Source of the DNA: Bacteroidales bacterium UBA1173
GTDB lineage: Bacteria > Bacteroidota > Bacteroidia > Bacteroidales > F082
Reading direction: 5' to 3'
Assembly (NCBI GenBank): GCA_002311655.1
Contig: DBYZ01000007.1
Span: forward strand, 126,675 to 190,674
Length of the DNA stretch: 64,000 nt
The notes under the pieces were generated by a model that was not told the origin of the DNA, did no database searches, and saw only the letters and a list, made by a program, of their open reading frames with translations. A program made the translations under genes and the position numbers. Below are positions 51,935 to 59,452 of the stretch, one piece after another. The stretch's first letter is position 1; every line of letters starts with the position of its first letter.

Positions 51935-52627
51935 ATGGTTAAAAAACAACTGATATTTCTTCTGATAAGTCTGTTCTTGTCGACTATTTTGAACGCCCAG
52001 GAGGTCAAGGTTCAAGGGGTTTGCGGGTACAGCGGCACCTACAAATGGTACAGTGGCTTGGATGTGCAGGGCACGTACAATGTCAAAGACACCGATTTCA
52101 ATTTGAATTTTGAGGCATTAACGGAGAATGTGTATTCTATCGGGCTTAACGTGAGACAGAATTTCGAGGTATGCGAAAATGGCGTTGTTTTTGTGGAAGG
52201 CACGCTGCATTCCAGGATTTTTGCGAATTATAAGGCGTATGAGTTTGTCTATGCCGGAAGCGTGGGTTTCAGGATGCGGCATTTTCTGGTGCAGGCGGGA
52301 CTTTTTTCGAAGACTATTGACGCTTTAGGCAGAAATTGGCACTCGTTGCAAAACTATGTGACCGAGCCGTTCAATGTCTTGTATAAGGTTCAAATCAGTG
52401 TGATGGGTTTCGATCATCCATGGGATGTTTATTTGACAGGCAGCAATTTCAATGATTTTGAATATGAGAGGGTGTGGGAGCCTATTTTCAGCCTTGGCGG
52501 GAGATGGGATTTCATGGAACGATGGAGTGCGGTGGCGGAAGGCACTTTGCAGCCGGCTGGGATATTTCACGGGACGGTGAAGTTTTATGAGGCAACATTG
52601 AGAATTGGAGTAAAGTATAAATTATGA
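51935..52627 (+). CDS. Predicted outer-membrane beta-barrel protein
   Basis: I cannot name a family. The 230-aa product has a signal peptide (MVKKQLIFLLISLFLSTILNAQ) and then repeated amphipathic strands with aromatic girdles (KWYSGLDVQGTYNV, YSIGLNVRQNFEV, EFVYAGSVGFRMRHFLVQAGLFSKTI, RWSAVAEGTLQPAGIF), ending YEATLRIGVKYKL, a typical last barrel strand. It is the first gene of a three-gene operon; its stop overlaps the next start (ATGA). Function may be a porin-like or structural partner of the lipoprotein that follows. Confidence 0.75.
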   Translation: MVKKQLIFLLISLFLSTILNAQEVKVQGVCGYSGTYKWYSGLDVQGTYNVKDTDFNLNFEALTENVYSIGLNVRQNFEVCENGVVFVEGTLHSRIFANYKAYEFVYAGSVGFRMRHFLVQAGLFSKTIDALGRNWHSLQNYVTEPFNVLYKVQISVMGFDHPWDVYLTGSNFNDFEYERVWEPIFSLGGRWDFMERWSAVAEGTLQPAGIFHGTVKFYEATLRIGVKYKL

Positions 52628-53529
52628 TGAAACGTAGACATACTATGAGATTCCTCGCTGCGCTCGGAATGACAGCAGTCGTCGGTTTGGCGGTAGTGTT
52701 GACGTCATGCGGAAAAAACATCGATTACATGGGGCTTTTCATGACGTTCAACGAGTCGCCGGATGAGAGGTTCGCACAGTCGATGGAGTATAACAACGTA
52801 CAGCACGGTTACGACCATTATACTGGTATTCCCGACGAGTATAAAGTGTATGCGATGAGCGACATACATGTCGATTTCTCGACAGACAATCTCGACAGGT
52901 ATGTGTCTGATTATCTTGCAGATACGGTGGCGGCACCATTTTCGTTGTGCCTAGGCGACGTCATCAACGCAACAGGACATTGGGATTATTTCGCGGAACA
53001 TGTGAAGCCTGTGACCGATGCCGGGCGCACAATCCATTATGTTGTGGGCAACCATGATTTGTATTTCAACCAATGGCCCGAGTACAGGTCGAGATTACAT
53101 ACTTCGACGTATTGGTTTGATGTTCAGACAGTTAGCGGATACAAAGATTTGTATATAGGATTGGATTCTGGCAACGGCACATTGGGTGTTGACCAGAGAG
53201 ATTGGCTTGAAAGTTTGTTGAAAGAGAAGAAAAATCAAGGATACAGGCATATAATAGTGTTTACGCACACACATTTCTTCAAGAAAGACACTTCGCAGGG
53301 TCATACCAGCAATTTCAATCTTGAGGAGACCTATGATCTGACAGATTTGTTCGACAGATACGACGTGTCGTTGGTGCTTCAGGGACATTCGCATTCAAGA
53401 GATCTGACGATTTTCAAGGATGTGACATATTTGAGGGTTGATGCGCTGGAAGACCATTATCCTGATGCTTATTATACGATTTTTAAGATTGGAAATAATA
53501 TCAATTATGAATTTATAAAAGTTAATTAG
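52624..53529 (+). CDS. Calcineurin-like metallophosphoesterase lipoprotein with a repeat-derived signal peptide
   Basis: The 301-aa protein contains all calcineurin-type metal motifs: DIHVD (about 80), LGDVIN (about 109), VGNHDLY (about 140), FTHTHF (about 218) and GHSHSRD (about 257). It should hydrolyse a phosphoester in the periplasm or at the surface. The N-terminus ends with lipobox LTSC (Cys29). Residues 8-17 (MRFLAALGMT) are translated from a 30-bp REP unit identical to intergenic 46938-46967. The start at 52624 overlaps the upstream stop (ATGA); Met8 is an alternative. It is 2 bp from the EF-hand gene. Confidence 0.88.
   Translation: MMKRRHTMRFLAALGMTAVVGLAVVLTSCGKNIDYMGLFMTFNESPDERFAQSMEYNNVQHGYDHYTGIPDEYKVYAMSDIHVDFSTDNLDRYVSDYLADTVAAPFSLCLGDVINATGHWDYFAEHVKPVTDAGRTIHYVVGNHDLYFNQWPEYRSRLHTSTYWFDVQTVSGYKDLYIGLDSGNGTLGVDQRDWLESLLKEKKNQGYRHIIVFTHTHFFKKDTSQGHTSNFNLEETYDLTDLFDRYDVSLVLQGHSHSRDLTIFKDVTYLRVDALEDHYPDAYYTIFKIGNNINYEFIKVN
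52645..52674 (-). repeat. REP-like unit, family 1, inside a coding region
   Basis: It is identical over 30 bp to 46938-46967. It encodes MRFLAALGMT, the hydrophobic core entry of the phosphoesterase lipoprotein signal. Confidence 0.85.
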
Positions 53530-53531
53530 TT

Positions 53532-55721
53532 ATGAAATCAAATGGCAATTACGATTGGAAGTTCTCGACAGTAGGCGGTGTAACTAGAGTTAACATCGAG
53601 TCGGGACAGGACATCCTTCATTTGGATGAGCTTGACAGAAAACTCTGGACGGCCTTGAGCTGCCCTTTGAAAGGCATGGAAATCGACGAGAAGACCATGA
53701 CGATGCTTGACACCAACTGCGACGGCAAGATTCACATTGAGGAAATCGTGGCGGCATCGAAATGGCTCACGAAGGTCATCAACGACCCGGAATTATTACT
53801 GAAACGTGACGCTTTTATCCCATTTACGGCGTTCAACACAGCCAACGAGGAAGGTCTGCATCTGCTCGAGACCTCAAAGCAAATCCTAGAGAATCTTGGA
53901 GTTGAGAAAGACAGCATCTCTATAGCCGATGTGTCAGACAGCATTGCTATCTTTGCCAAGACACGTTTCAATGGCGACGGCATCATCACTGAAAACTCTG
54001 CCGATGACGAGGCTATGAAGGCTCTCATAAAGAATGTGATTGACAGCATGGGCAGCGTCACCGACAGAAGTGGCGACCCGGGCATCGACACCGACAAGAT
54101 TGAGGCTTTCTACACAGCCTTGGCAGACTACACAGCATGGAAAGATGCCGGTGATGCCGACAAAGCCAACATCTTCCCTTATGGAGACGACACTGCTAAC
54201 GCTCTCGCGGCATGCATGGCGGTGAAAGACAAGATCGACGACTTCTTCATGCGCTGCAAACTCGCATCGTTTAACACAGATAGCGCCTCAGTATTGGATG
54301 TCTCATCAGCGAAGATAGGCGAGATCAGCGGCAACAACCTCGCTGCAAGCACTTCAGAGATTGCCACATATCCGTTGGCACGCGTCAACGCTGAGCATAA
54401 GTTGCCATTGGGCAAGGAAGTCAACCCGGCATGGGCTGGCGCGATAGCTGCATTGAAGGCAACGGTTATCGACAAAGAGTTTAAAAATGCTGAGTATCTT
54501 ACTGAGGAACAATGGGTTAGCATCTTGGCAAAGTTCAACGCCTACAACGCATGGATGGGAGCGAAGAAAGGCGCTGAAGTGGAAGGTTTGGGCTATGACA
54601 CAGCGAAAAACATCCTCGCCGAGAACAAGAAAGACGCTTTGTTGGAGCTCGTGGCGCAGGACAAAGCCCTCGAGAGCAAATCGAACGCCATCGACCAGGT
54701 CGACAAGCTGTTGCATCTTTACAGAGATTTCTACACCTTGCTGACTAACTTCGTGACATTCAGCGACTTCTACAATCCGGAGAAGAAAGCCATCTTCCAG
54801 GCAGGTACTTTGTACATCGACGAGCGCGCATGCGACCTCTGCATCAAAGTCAGCGACATGGGTGCACAGGGCACGATGGCACCGTTGAGCAACATGTATA
54901 TCCTCTATTGCGACTGCACATGCAAGAGCAAGCCAGGCACCATGACAATCGCTGCTGTGATGACTGATGGCGAGGCTGGTGCTATCATGGTGGGTAAGAA
55001 TGCGGTATTCTATGACCGCGACGGTCTCGGCTGGAACGCTGTGGTGACCAAGATCATTGAAAATCCTATCAGCATCCGTCAGGCATTCTGGTCGCCTTAC
55101 CGTAAGATGGCGAAATCTGTTGAAGACATGATCAACAAACGCGCTGCCGAGAAAGACGCTAAGGTGATGGCAGATGCCAACGCGAAGATCGAGACGGCTA
55201 AGGTTCCTACCGACGGTTCGAAGCCGGCAGAGATTAAACCTCCGTTCGACATTGCCAAGTTCGCCGGTATCTTTGCTGCCATAGGCTTGGCATTAGGCTT
55301 GGTGGCTTCCGCTGTCGGAGGCTTGTTTGCATGGCTTGGATTACATTGGTATCATTGGGTTATTCTGTTTGCTGCCATCATTGCGATTATCTCTGGTCCG
55401 TCTATGGTTATGGCATGGTTGAAGCTTCGCAAGCGCAACCTCTCGCCGGTTTTGAACGCCAACGGCTGGGCATTGAACGCCAAGGTGTTGGTCAACGTGA
55501 AGTTCGGTGCCACATTGACGAGCATAGCGAAGTATCCTATTGTGAAGACCAAAGACCCGTTCACCACGAAGGCTCCGTTGTGGAGAAGGATTTTGAATTG
55601 GTTCATCTTGGTTGTCTGCCTCTGTGTGGCGGTGTATTTCATCTTACCTAAAGACATGAGGCCATTCAAGAGCTGTTGCCAGAAAGCTGCAGTTGAGGTG
55701 GTTGAAGAGGTAGTGGAATAG
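53532..55721 (+). CDS. Unrecognised EF-hand-containing membrane protein (729 aa)
   Basis: I do not recognise the family. Residues 60-71 (DTNCDGKIHIEE) form a canonical EF-hand calcium loop with ligands at positions 1, 3, 5 and 12. A degenerate second loop is at about 145-156 (NGDGIITEN). No signal peptide is visible, so the roughly 570-residue N-terminal part is probably cytosolic. It is mostly helical, with a Cys-rich patch (ACDLC ... YCDCTCK, about 433-460). Two close membrane helices (about 575-625) and a third (about 693-712) lie near the C-terminus. It lies 2 bp after the phosphoesterase gene and ends before a strong terminator, so the operon has three genes. Calcium sensing is an inference from the one good loop. 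Confidence 0.75.
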   Translation: MKSNGNYDWKFSTVGGVTRVNIESGQDILHLDELDRKLWTALSCPLKGMEIDEKTMTMLDTNCDGKIHIEEIVAASKWLTKVINDPELLLKRDAFIPFTAFNTANEEGLHLLETSKQILENLGVEKDSISIADVSDSIAIFAKTRFNGDGIITENSADDEAMKALIKNVIDSMGSVTDRSGDPGIDTDKIEAFYTALADYTAWKDAGDADKANIFPYGDDTANALAACMAVKDKIDDFFMRCKLASFNTDSASVLDVSSAKIGEISGNNLAASTSEIATYPLARVNAEHKLPLGKEVNPAWAGAIAALKATVIDKEFKNAEYLTEEQWVSILAKFNAYNAWMGAKKGAEVEGLGYDTAKNILAENKKDALLELVAQDKALESKSNAIDQVDKLLHLYRDFYTLLTNFVTFSDFYNPEKKAIFQAGTLYIDERACDLCIKVSDMGAQGTMAPLSNMYILYCDCTCKSKPGTMTIAAVMTDGEAGAIMVGKNAVFYDRDGLGWNAVVTKIIENPISIRQAFWSPYRKMAKSVEDMINKRAAEKDAKVMADANAKIETAKVPTDGSKPAEIKPPFDIAKFAGIFAAIGLALGLVASAVGGLFAWLGLHWYHWVILFAAIIAIISGPSMVMAWLKLRKRNLSPVLNANGWALNAKVLVNVKFGATLTSIAKYPIVKTKDPFTTKAPLWRRILNWFILVVCLCVAVYFILPKDMRPFKSCCQKAAVEVVEEVVE

Positions 55722-55755
55722 AGGTAAATTTGTTAAAAGCTTAATAGTTTTAATG

Positions 55756-55786
55756 AATGCCGTGGAATTATCCGCGGCATTTTTTA
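55756..55786 (+). terminator. Rho-independent terminator after the EF-hand operon
   Basis: Eleven-bp arms AATGCCGTGGA (55756-55766) and TCCGCGGCATT (55771-55781) with one wobble pair and a 4-nt loop, followed by a T-run. Confidence 0.88.
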
Positions 55787-55817
55787 TATAAGGTGAAGTG
55801 GAACGAAGAAAAATTAT

Positions 55818-55825
55818 TATATTTG
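55818..55825 (+). promoter_or_regulatory. -7 box for the type I restriction-modification island
   Basis: TATATTTG matches TAnnTTTG, 20 bp before the hsdM ATG. No further promoter is obvious in the short gaps downstream, so the island may be one transcript. Confidence 0.6.
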
Positions 55826-55845
55826 CATCATAAAAGATTTGTAAA

Positions 55846-57366
55846 ATGGCAAAGGTAAAGGAAATACAGGAAGAACCATTGGAAAAGCAACTTTGGAAGG
55901 CTGCTGACAAACTGCGCAAGAACATTGATGCGGCTCAATACAAACATGTGGTGTTGGGATTAATTTTCCTACGATACATATCGATATCGTTTGAACAATT
56001 ATACAATCAATTGATTGAGCAGCAGTCTGAAGGTGCCGACCCTGAGGATCGAGAGGAATATGCAGCTGAAAACGTGTTTTACGTACCAGCCAATGCGCGT
56101 TGGAATTATTTGGTATCAAAGGCAAAGAATCCGCAAATTGGCAAGTATATCGACGATGCGATGGATGTGATTGAGCGCGAGAACAAGTCGCTAAAAGGTG
56201 TGCTGCCTAAGGAGTTTGCCCGTCCCAACCTCGACCCGACCAGTTTGGGTGAACTCATTGACCTGATTGGTAACTCCACTTTGCAGAACACCAGCACTAA
56301 GAGTGCAGACCTACTAGGTCATGTGTTCGAGTATTTCCTTGGAGAATTTGCTTTGGCCGAAGGCAAAAAGGGAGGGCAATTCTACACGCCGCGTAGCGTT
56401 GTGGAACTGTTAGTGAATATGTTGGAGCCGTACAAAGGCCGTGTGCTTGACCCATGCTGTGGCTCTGGAGGTATGTTTGTGCAGAGTGAAAAATTTGTGA
56501 AAGAACATCAGGGAAGGATTGAGAACATTTCAGTTTACGGACAGGAGAGCAACCAGACCACTTGGCGCTTGTGCAAAATGAATTTGGCTATCCGTGGTAT
56601 TGATGCTTCGCAGGTGAAGTGGAACACGGAAGGTTCATTCCTTAACGATGCGCATCGTGATGTAAAAGCCGATTTCGTGATGGCCAATCCGCCGTTCAAC
56701 GACAGCGACTGGAGCGGCGACCAACTCCGTAATGATGCCCGTTGGCAATATGGTGTGCCACCTGCAGGCAATGCCAACTTCGCTTGGATACAACATTTTA
56801 TCTACCATTTAGCGCCATCTGGACAGGCAGGTTTTGTGCTGGCGAAAGGCTCTCTGACATCGAAAACAACTGGCGAGGGCGACATCCGCAAGGCGTTGAT
56901 TGACAAAGGAATGATTGCCTGCATAGTTAATTTGCCTGCCAAACTGTTTTTGAACACGCAGATTCCTGCTTGCCTGTGGTTTGTGACACGTAACCGCACA
57001 AAACGAGCTGGAGAAATCCTTTTCATTGATGCGCGCAACAAAGGCCATCTTATCAACCGTCGCACGCGCGAACTCTCGGAGGAAGACATTCAGGAAATAG
57101 CCAATACTTATCATTTGTGGCGTGATGAATCCGCTGACTATCAGGATATTGCCGGTTTCTGTGCTTCCGTGCCAGTTAGCCGCGTAGCGGAACTCGACTA
57201 TGTGCTTACTCCTGGCCGTTATGTGGGCTTGCCGGAAGAGGAAGACGACTTCAACTTTGCCGAGCGTTTCACTGCATTGAAAGCTGAATTTGAGGAACAA
57301 TTGAAAGAAGAAGAGAGATTGAACAAAATGATTTTGGAGAATTTGGGGAAGATAAAAATATTATAA
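55846..57366 (+). CDS. hsdM: Type I restriction-modification DNA methyltransferase subunit HsdM
   Basis: HsdM is the N6-adenine methyltransferase of a type I system, working as M2S for protection and R2M2S for cutting. The 506-aa protein has the helical HsdM_N domain (LEKQLWKAADKLRKNIDAAQYKHVVLGLIFLRYIS), then FYTPRSVVELLVNML, the SAM motif DPCCGSGGMF (from Asp202) and the catalytic NPPF (Asn281-Phe284). Composition is close to the housekeeping neighbours, unlike the A/T-richer genes that follow. The stop is 5 bp before the AlbA_2 gene. Confidence 0.95.
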   Translation: MAKVKEIQEEPLEKQLWKAADKLRKNIDAAQYKHVVLGLIFLRYISISFEQLYNQLIEQQSEGADPEDREEYAAENVFYVPANARWNYLVSKAKNPQIGKYIDDAMDVIERENKSLKGVLPKEFARPNLDPTSLGELIDLIGNSTLQNTSTKSADLLGHVFEYFLGEFALAEGKKGGQFYTPRSVVELLVNMLEPYKGRVLDPCCGSGGMFVQSEKFVKEHQGRIENISVYGQESNQTTWRLCKMNLAIRGIDASQVKWNTEGSFLNDAHRDVKADFVMANPPFNDSDWSGDQLRNDARWQYGVPPAGNANFAWIQHFIYHLAPSGQAGFVLAKGSLTSKTTGEGDIRKALIDKGMIACIVNLPAKLFLNTQIPACLWFVTRNRTKRAGEILFIDARNKGHLINRRTRELSEEDIQEIANTYHLWRDESADYQDIAGFCASVPVSRVAELDYVLTPGRYVGLPEEEDDFNFAERFTALKAEFEEQLKEEERLNKMILENLGKIKIL

Positions 57367-57371
57367 GGTAT

Positions 57372-59054
57372 ATGGAAGAAAATGCGAAATTTGACAAAAA
57401 GTCTTTGAAATATGTCGTTGGTAAAAGTGCCGACTTTGGTGAACTTGCTAAGGATTGTGTGGCTTTTGCTAATAGTCATGGAGGATATTTGGCGATAGGT
57501 ATTGAAGATGGAGCAGAAATACCAGTTTCAACCCAAGTAATACCTGAAACATTACCTGAGAAAATAGTAAAACGCATAAATGAATTGACCATCAATGTGG
57601 CTATACATCCTGAAATTGTAGTCTCAGAAAATGGTGGACAATATATAAAATTACATGTATTTCCTTCACAATCATCAATAGCGGCTACGACCAAGGGTGT
57701 ATATTTAGTAAGGGATCATGATTCCAGTCGGGCTTTAAGACCAGAGGAGTTGGGGCGACTTATAGCTGACAGACCTGCTTATTGTTGGGAGACAAAAGTG
57801 TCGCAAAAGATTCTGTGGCAGAATTCTGACATGTTTAAATTAAACAAATTCATTTCAGATATTAAACAATCTGACAGAGTTTCGCCTTTTGTTAAAGAAA
57901 AAACAGAAGAAGAAACATTGGCTTATTATCAGATGATAAATGATGAAGGTTTTTTGACAAATTTAGGTGTGCTATGGATAGGAAAACCAGAACAAAGAGC
58001 CAGATTGTTATATTCGCCGATAGTTCAATATATTAAATATGACGAGGAAGAAAACAAAGTTGACAAAAATGTATGGGATGACTACCAGATGAATCCTCAA
58101 GAATTAATGATGTCAATTGTTGAATCAATTCCAGATTGGAAAGAGACATATGAAATATCAGAGGGACTTTGGAGAAAGGAGATTCCGGCTTATGATGAAA
58201 AAATTGTAAGAGAATTACTATGCAATGCTATTGTGCATAGACCGTACACAACAAGAGGAGACATATTTATCAAATTGTATCCTGATAGGATGGTTATAAC
58301 AAACCCAGGAGTTCTGCCAATAGGTGTTACTGTAAATAATATTCTGCAAAAAACAGAAAAAAGGAATATTCATTTAGCAAAGGTTTTCTATGACTTACAT
58401 TTAATGGAAGCCGAGGGTTCGGGATATGATTTGATATATGAAACGTTGTTGACGGCTGGAAAAGGGAAACCAATAGTATTTGAAGGAGAGGACTATGTTG
58501 AAGTTACGGTATACAGAAAAATAGTCAATAAAGAAACATCTCGGTTGTGTGACTATATTCAAAACAATTACTCTCGTCTTAGCCAGAAGTCGTACATTGC
58601 TTTGGGTATTATTTTACAAAACAAAGCTATATCGGCAAGTGAATTATCTCGTGAATTGCAAATTACTGAAGGTGGAAGATTGCGTCCATATGTTGATGCG
58701 CTTGTCAGTAATCATATCGTTGACGCACAAGGGCGTGGCAAAGGTGTTAAATACAGCATTAATCCCAGTTTTGTTTCTAAGACAAAAATGCAATTTGAGA
58801 CAACGTTAAAGACAATTGAACCATATAGATTAAAAGCTCTTATTCATGAAGACCTCAGATATCATCCACATAGTACGATGTCTGAGATTTCGAAACGTTT
58901 GCCAGATGTTGAGTATTCCGAATTAGTGAAAATGGTGAGACAGATGGCCAAAGAAGAGGAGGTAATCCTATTTGGCGGACGTAAATACAGAAGGTATGCC
59001 TTGAAGGACACCTCTTTTCTTTCGGAAGGTGGCAGAAAAGAGGGTGTTTTTTAA
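57372..59054 (+). CDS. Schlafen AlbA_2-domain, RecG-C-like ATP-binding protein
   Basis: The 560-aa protein opens with an AlbA_2 (Schlafen-type) domain: LKYVVGKSADFGELAKDCVAFANSHGGYLAIGIEDGAEIP (about 12-52), then KGVYLVRDHDSSRALRPEELGRLI. The middle (about 275-370) has the HATPase_c_4 / RecG C-terminal-like features LLCNAIVHRPYTTRGDIFIKLYPDRMVITNPGVLP and EAEGSGYDLIYE. Winged-helix-like segments follow to about 550. Such proteins are often called transcriptional regulators and commonly travel with type I restriction loci. It may regulate the locus or act as a defence effector; the sequence does not decide. It is A/T-richer than hsdM and hsdR. Confidence 0.88.
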   Translation: MEENAKFDKKSLKYVVGKSADFGELAKDCVAFANSHGGYLAIGIEDGAEIPVSTQVIPETLPEKIVKRINELTINVAIHPEIVVSENGGQYIKLHVFPSQSSIAATTKGVYLVRDHDSSRALRPEELGRLIADRPAYCWETKVSQKILWQNSDMFKLNKFISDIKQSDRVSPFVKEKTEEETLAYYQMINDEGFLTNLGVLWIGKPEQRARLLYSPIVQYIKYDEEENKVDKNVWDDYQMNPQELMMSIVESIPDWKETYEISEGLWRKEIPAYDEKIVRELLCNAIVHRPYTTRGDIFIKLYPDRMVITNPGVLPIGVTVNNILQKTEKRNIHLAKVFYDLHLMEAEGSGYDLIYETLLTAGKGKPIVFEGEDYVEVTVYRKIVNKETSRLCDYIQNNYSRLSQKSYIALGIILQNKAISASELSRELQITEGGRLRPYVDALVSNHIVDAQGRGKGVKYSINPSFVSKTKMQFETTLKTIEPYRLKALIHEDLRYHPHSTMSEISKRLPDVEYSELVKMVRQMAKEEEVILFGGRKYRRYALKDTSFLSEGGRKEGVF

Positions 59055-59179
59055 TGATTAAAGAAAAAGAAAAAGCGTAAGTTGTTGAAAATGAATGACA
59101 TGCTTTTTATTTATGATGGCAAAAAAACAGGTATGCCCCAAAATAAAAAAGTATTGACTCAAGAATAAAACAGTTTCTT

Positions 59180-59452
59180 ATGGCCGAGTGGAAAGAATAT
59201 ACAACATTGATAGTTGCGATTGCTACTCTTGTTGTGGCAATCGCCACATTGATAGTAGCAAGGCGCTCACATAAATATACAAAGGAAAGTGAAAAAAAGC
59301 GTCTAAAGAATCTCATTGAAAACAAAGAGGCACAATTGGAATCTTTTAAAGGAGATTTAAAGTACACTGCTGATGATTACGTTAAGACAAAAGCAGTAAT
59401 GCTTGAAGCCGAAATTGAACAATTAAAACAACAATTGAAAGATTATGAGTGA
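59180..59452 (+). CDS. Small membrane-anchored coiled-coil protein
   Basis: This 90-aa protein has one N-terminal membrane helix (TTLIVAIATLVVAIATLIVA, about 8-27) with an internal near-repeat, followed by a charged coiled coil (YTKESEKKRLKNLIENKEAQLESFKGDL ... MLEAEIEQLKQQLKDYE). No family is recognised. It overlaps hsdS by 8 bp. The first residues MAEWKEY copy the HsdS start MSEWKEY, and a 16-bp DNA repeat underlies both (59186-59201 and 59451-59466). It could be a membrane-sensing part of the locus or a by-product of hsdS rearrangement. Confidence 0.7.
   Translation: MAEWKEYTTLIVAIATLVVAIATLIVARRSHKYTKESEKKRLKNLIENKEAQLESFKGDLKYTADDYVKTKAVMLEAEIEQLKQQLKDYE
59186..59201 (+). repeat. 16-bp direct repeat, copy 1 (start of small membrane gene)
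   Basis: GAGTGGAAAGAATATA begins 6 bp after the A of the ATG at 59180, in the same codon phase as copy 2 in hsdS. Confidence 0.9.

Noticed and set aside
57372..59054. RecG helicase
   Set aside because: Only the RecG C-terminal-like ATP-binding fold and an AlbA_2 domain are present; there are no helicase motifs.
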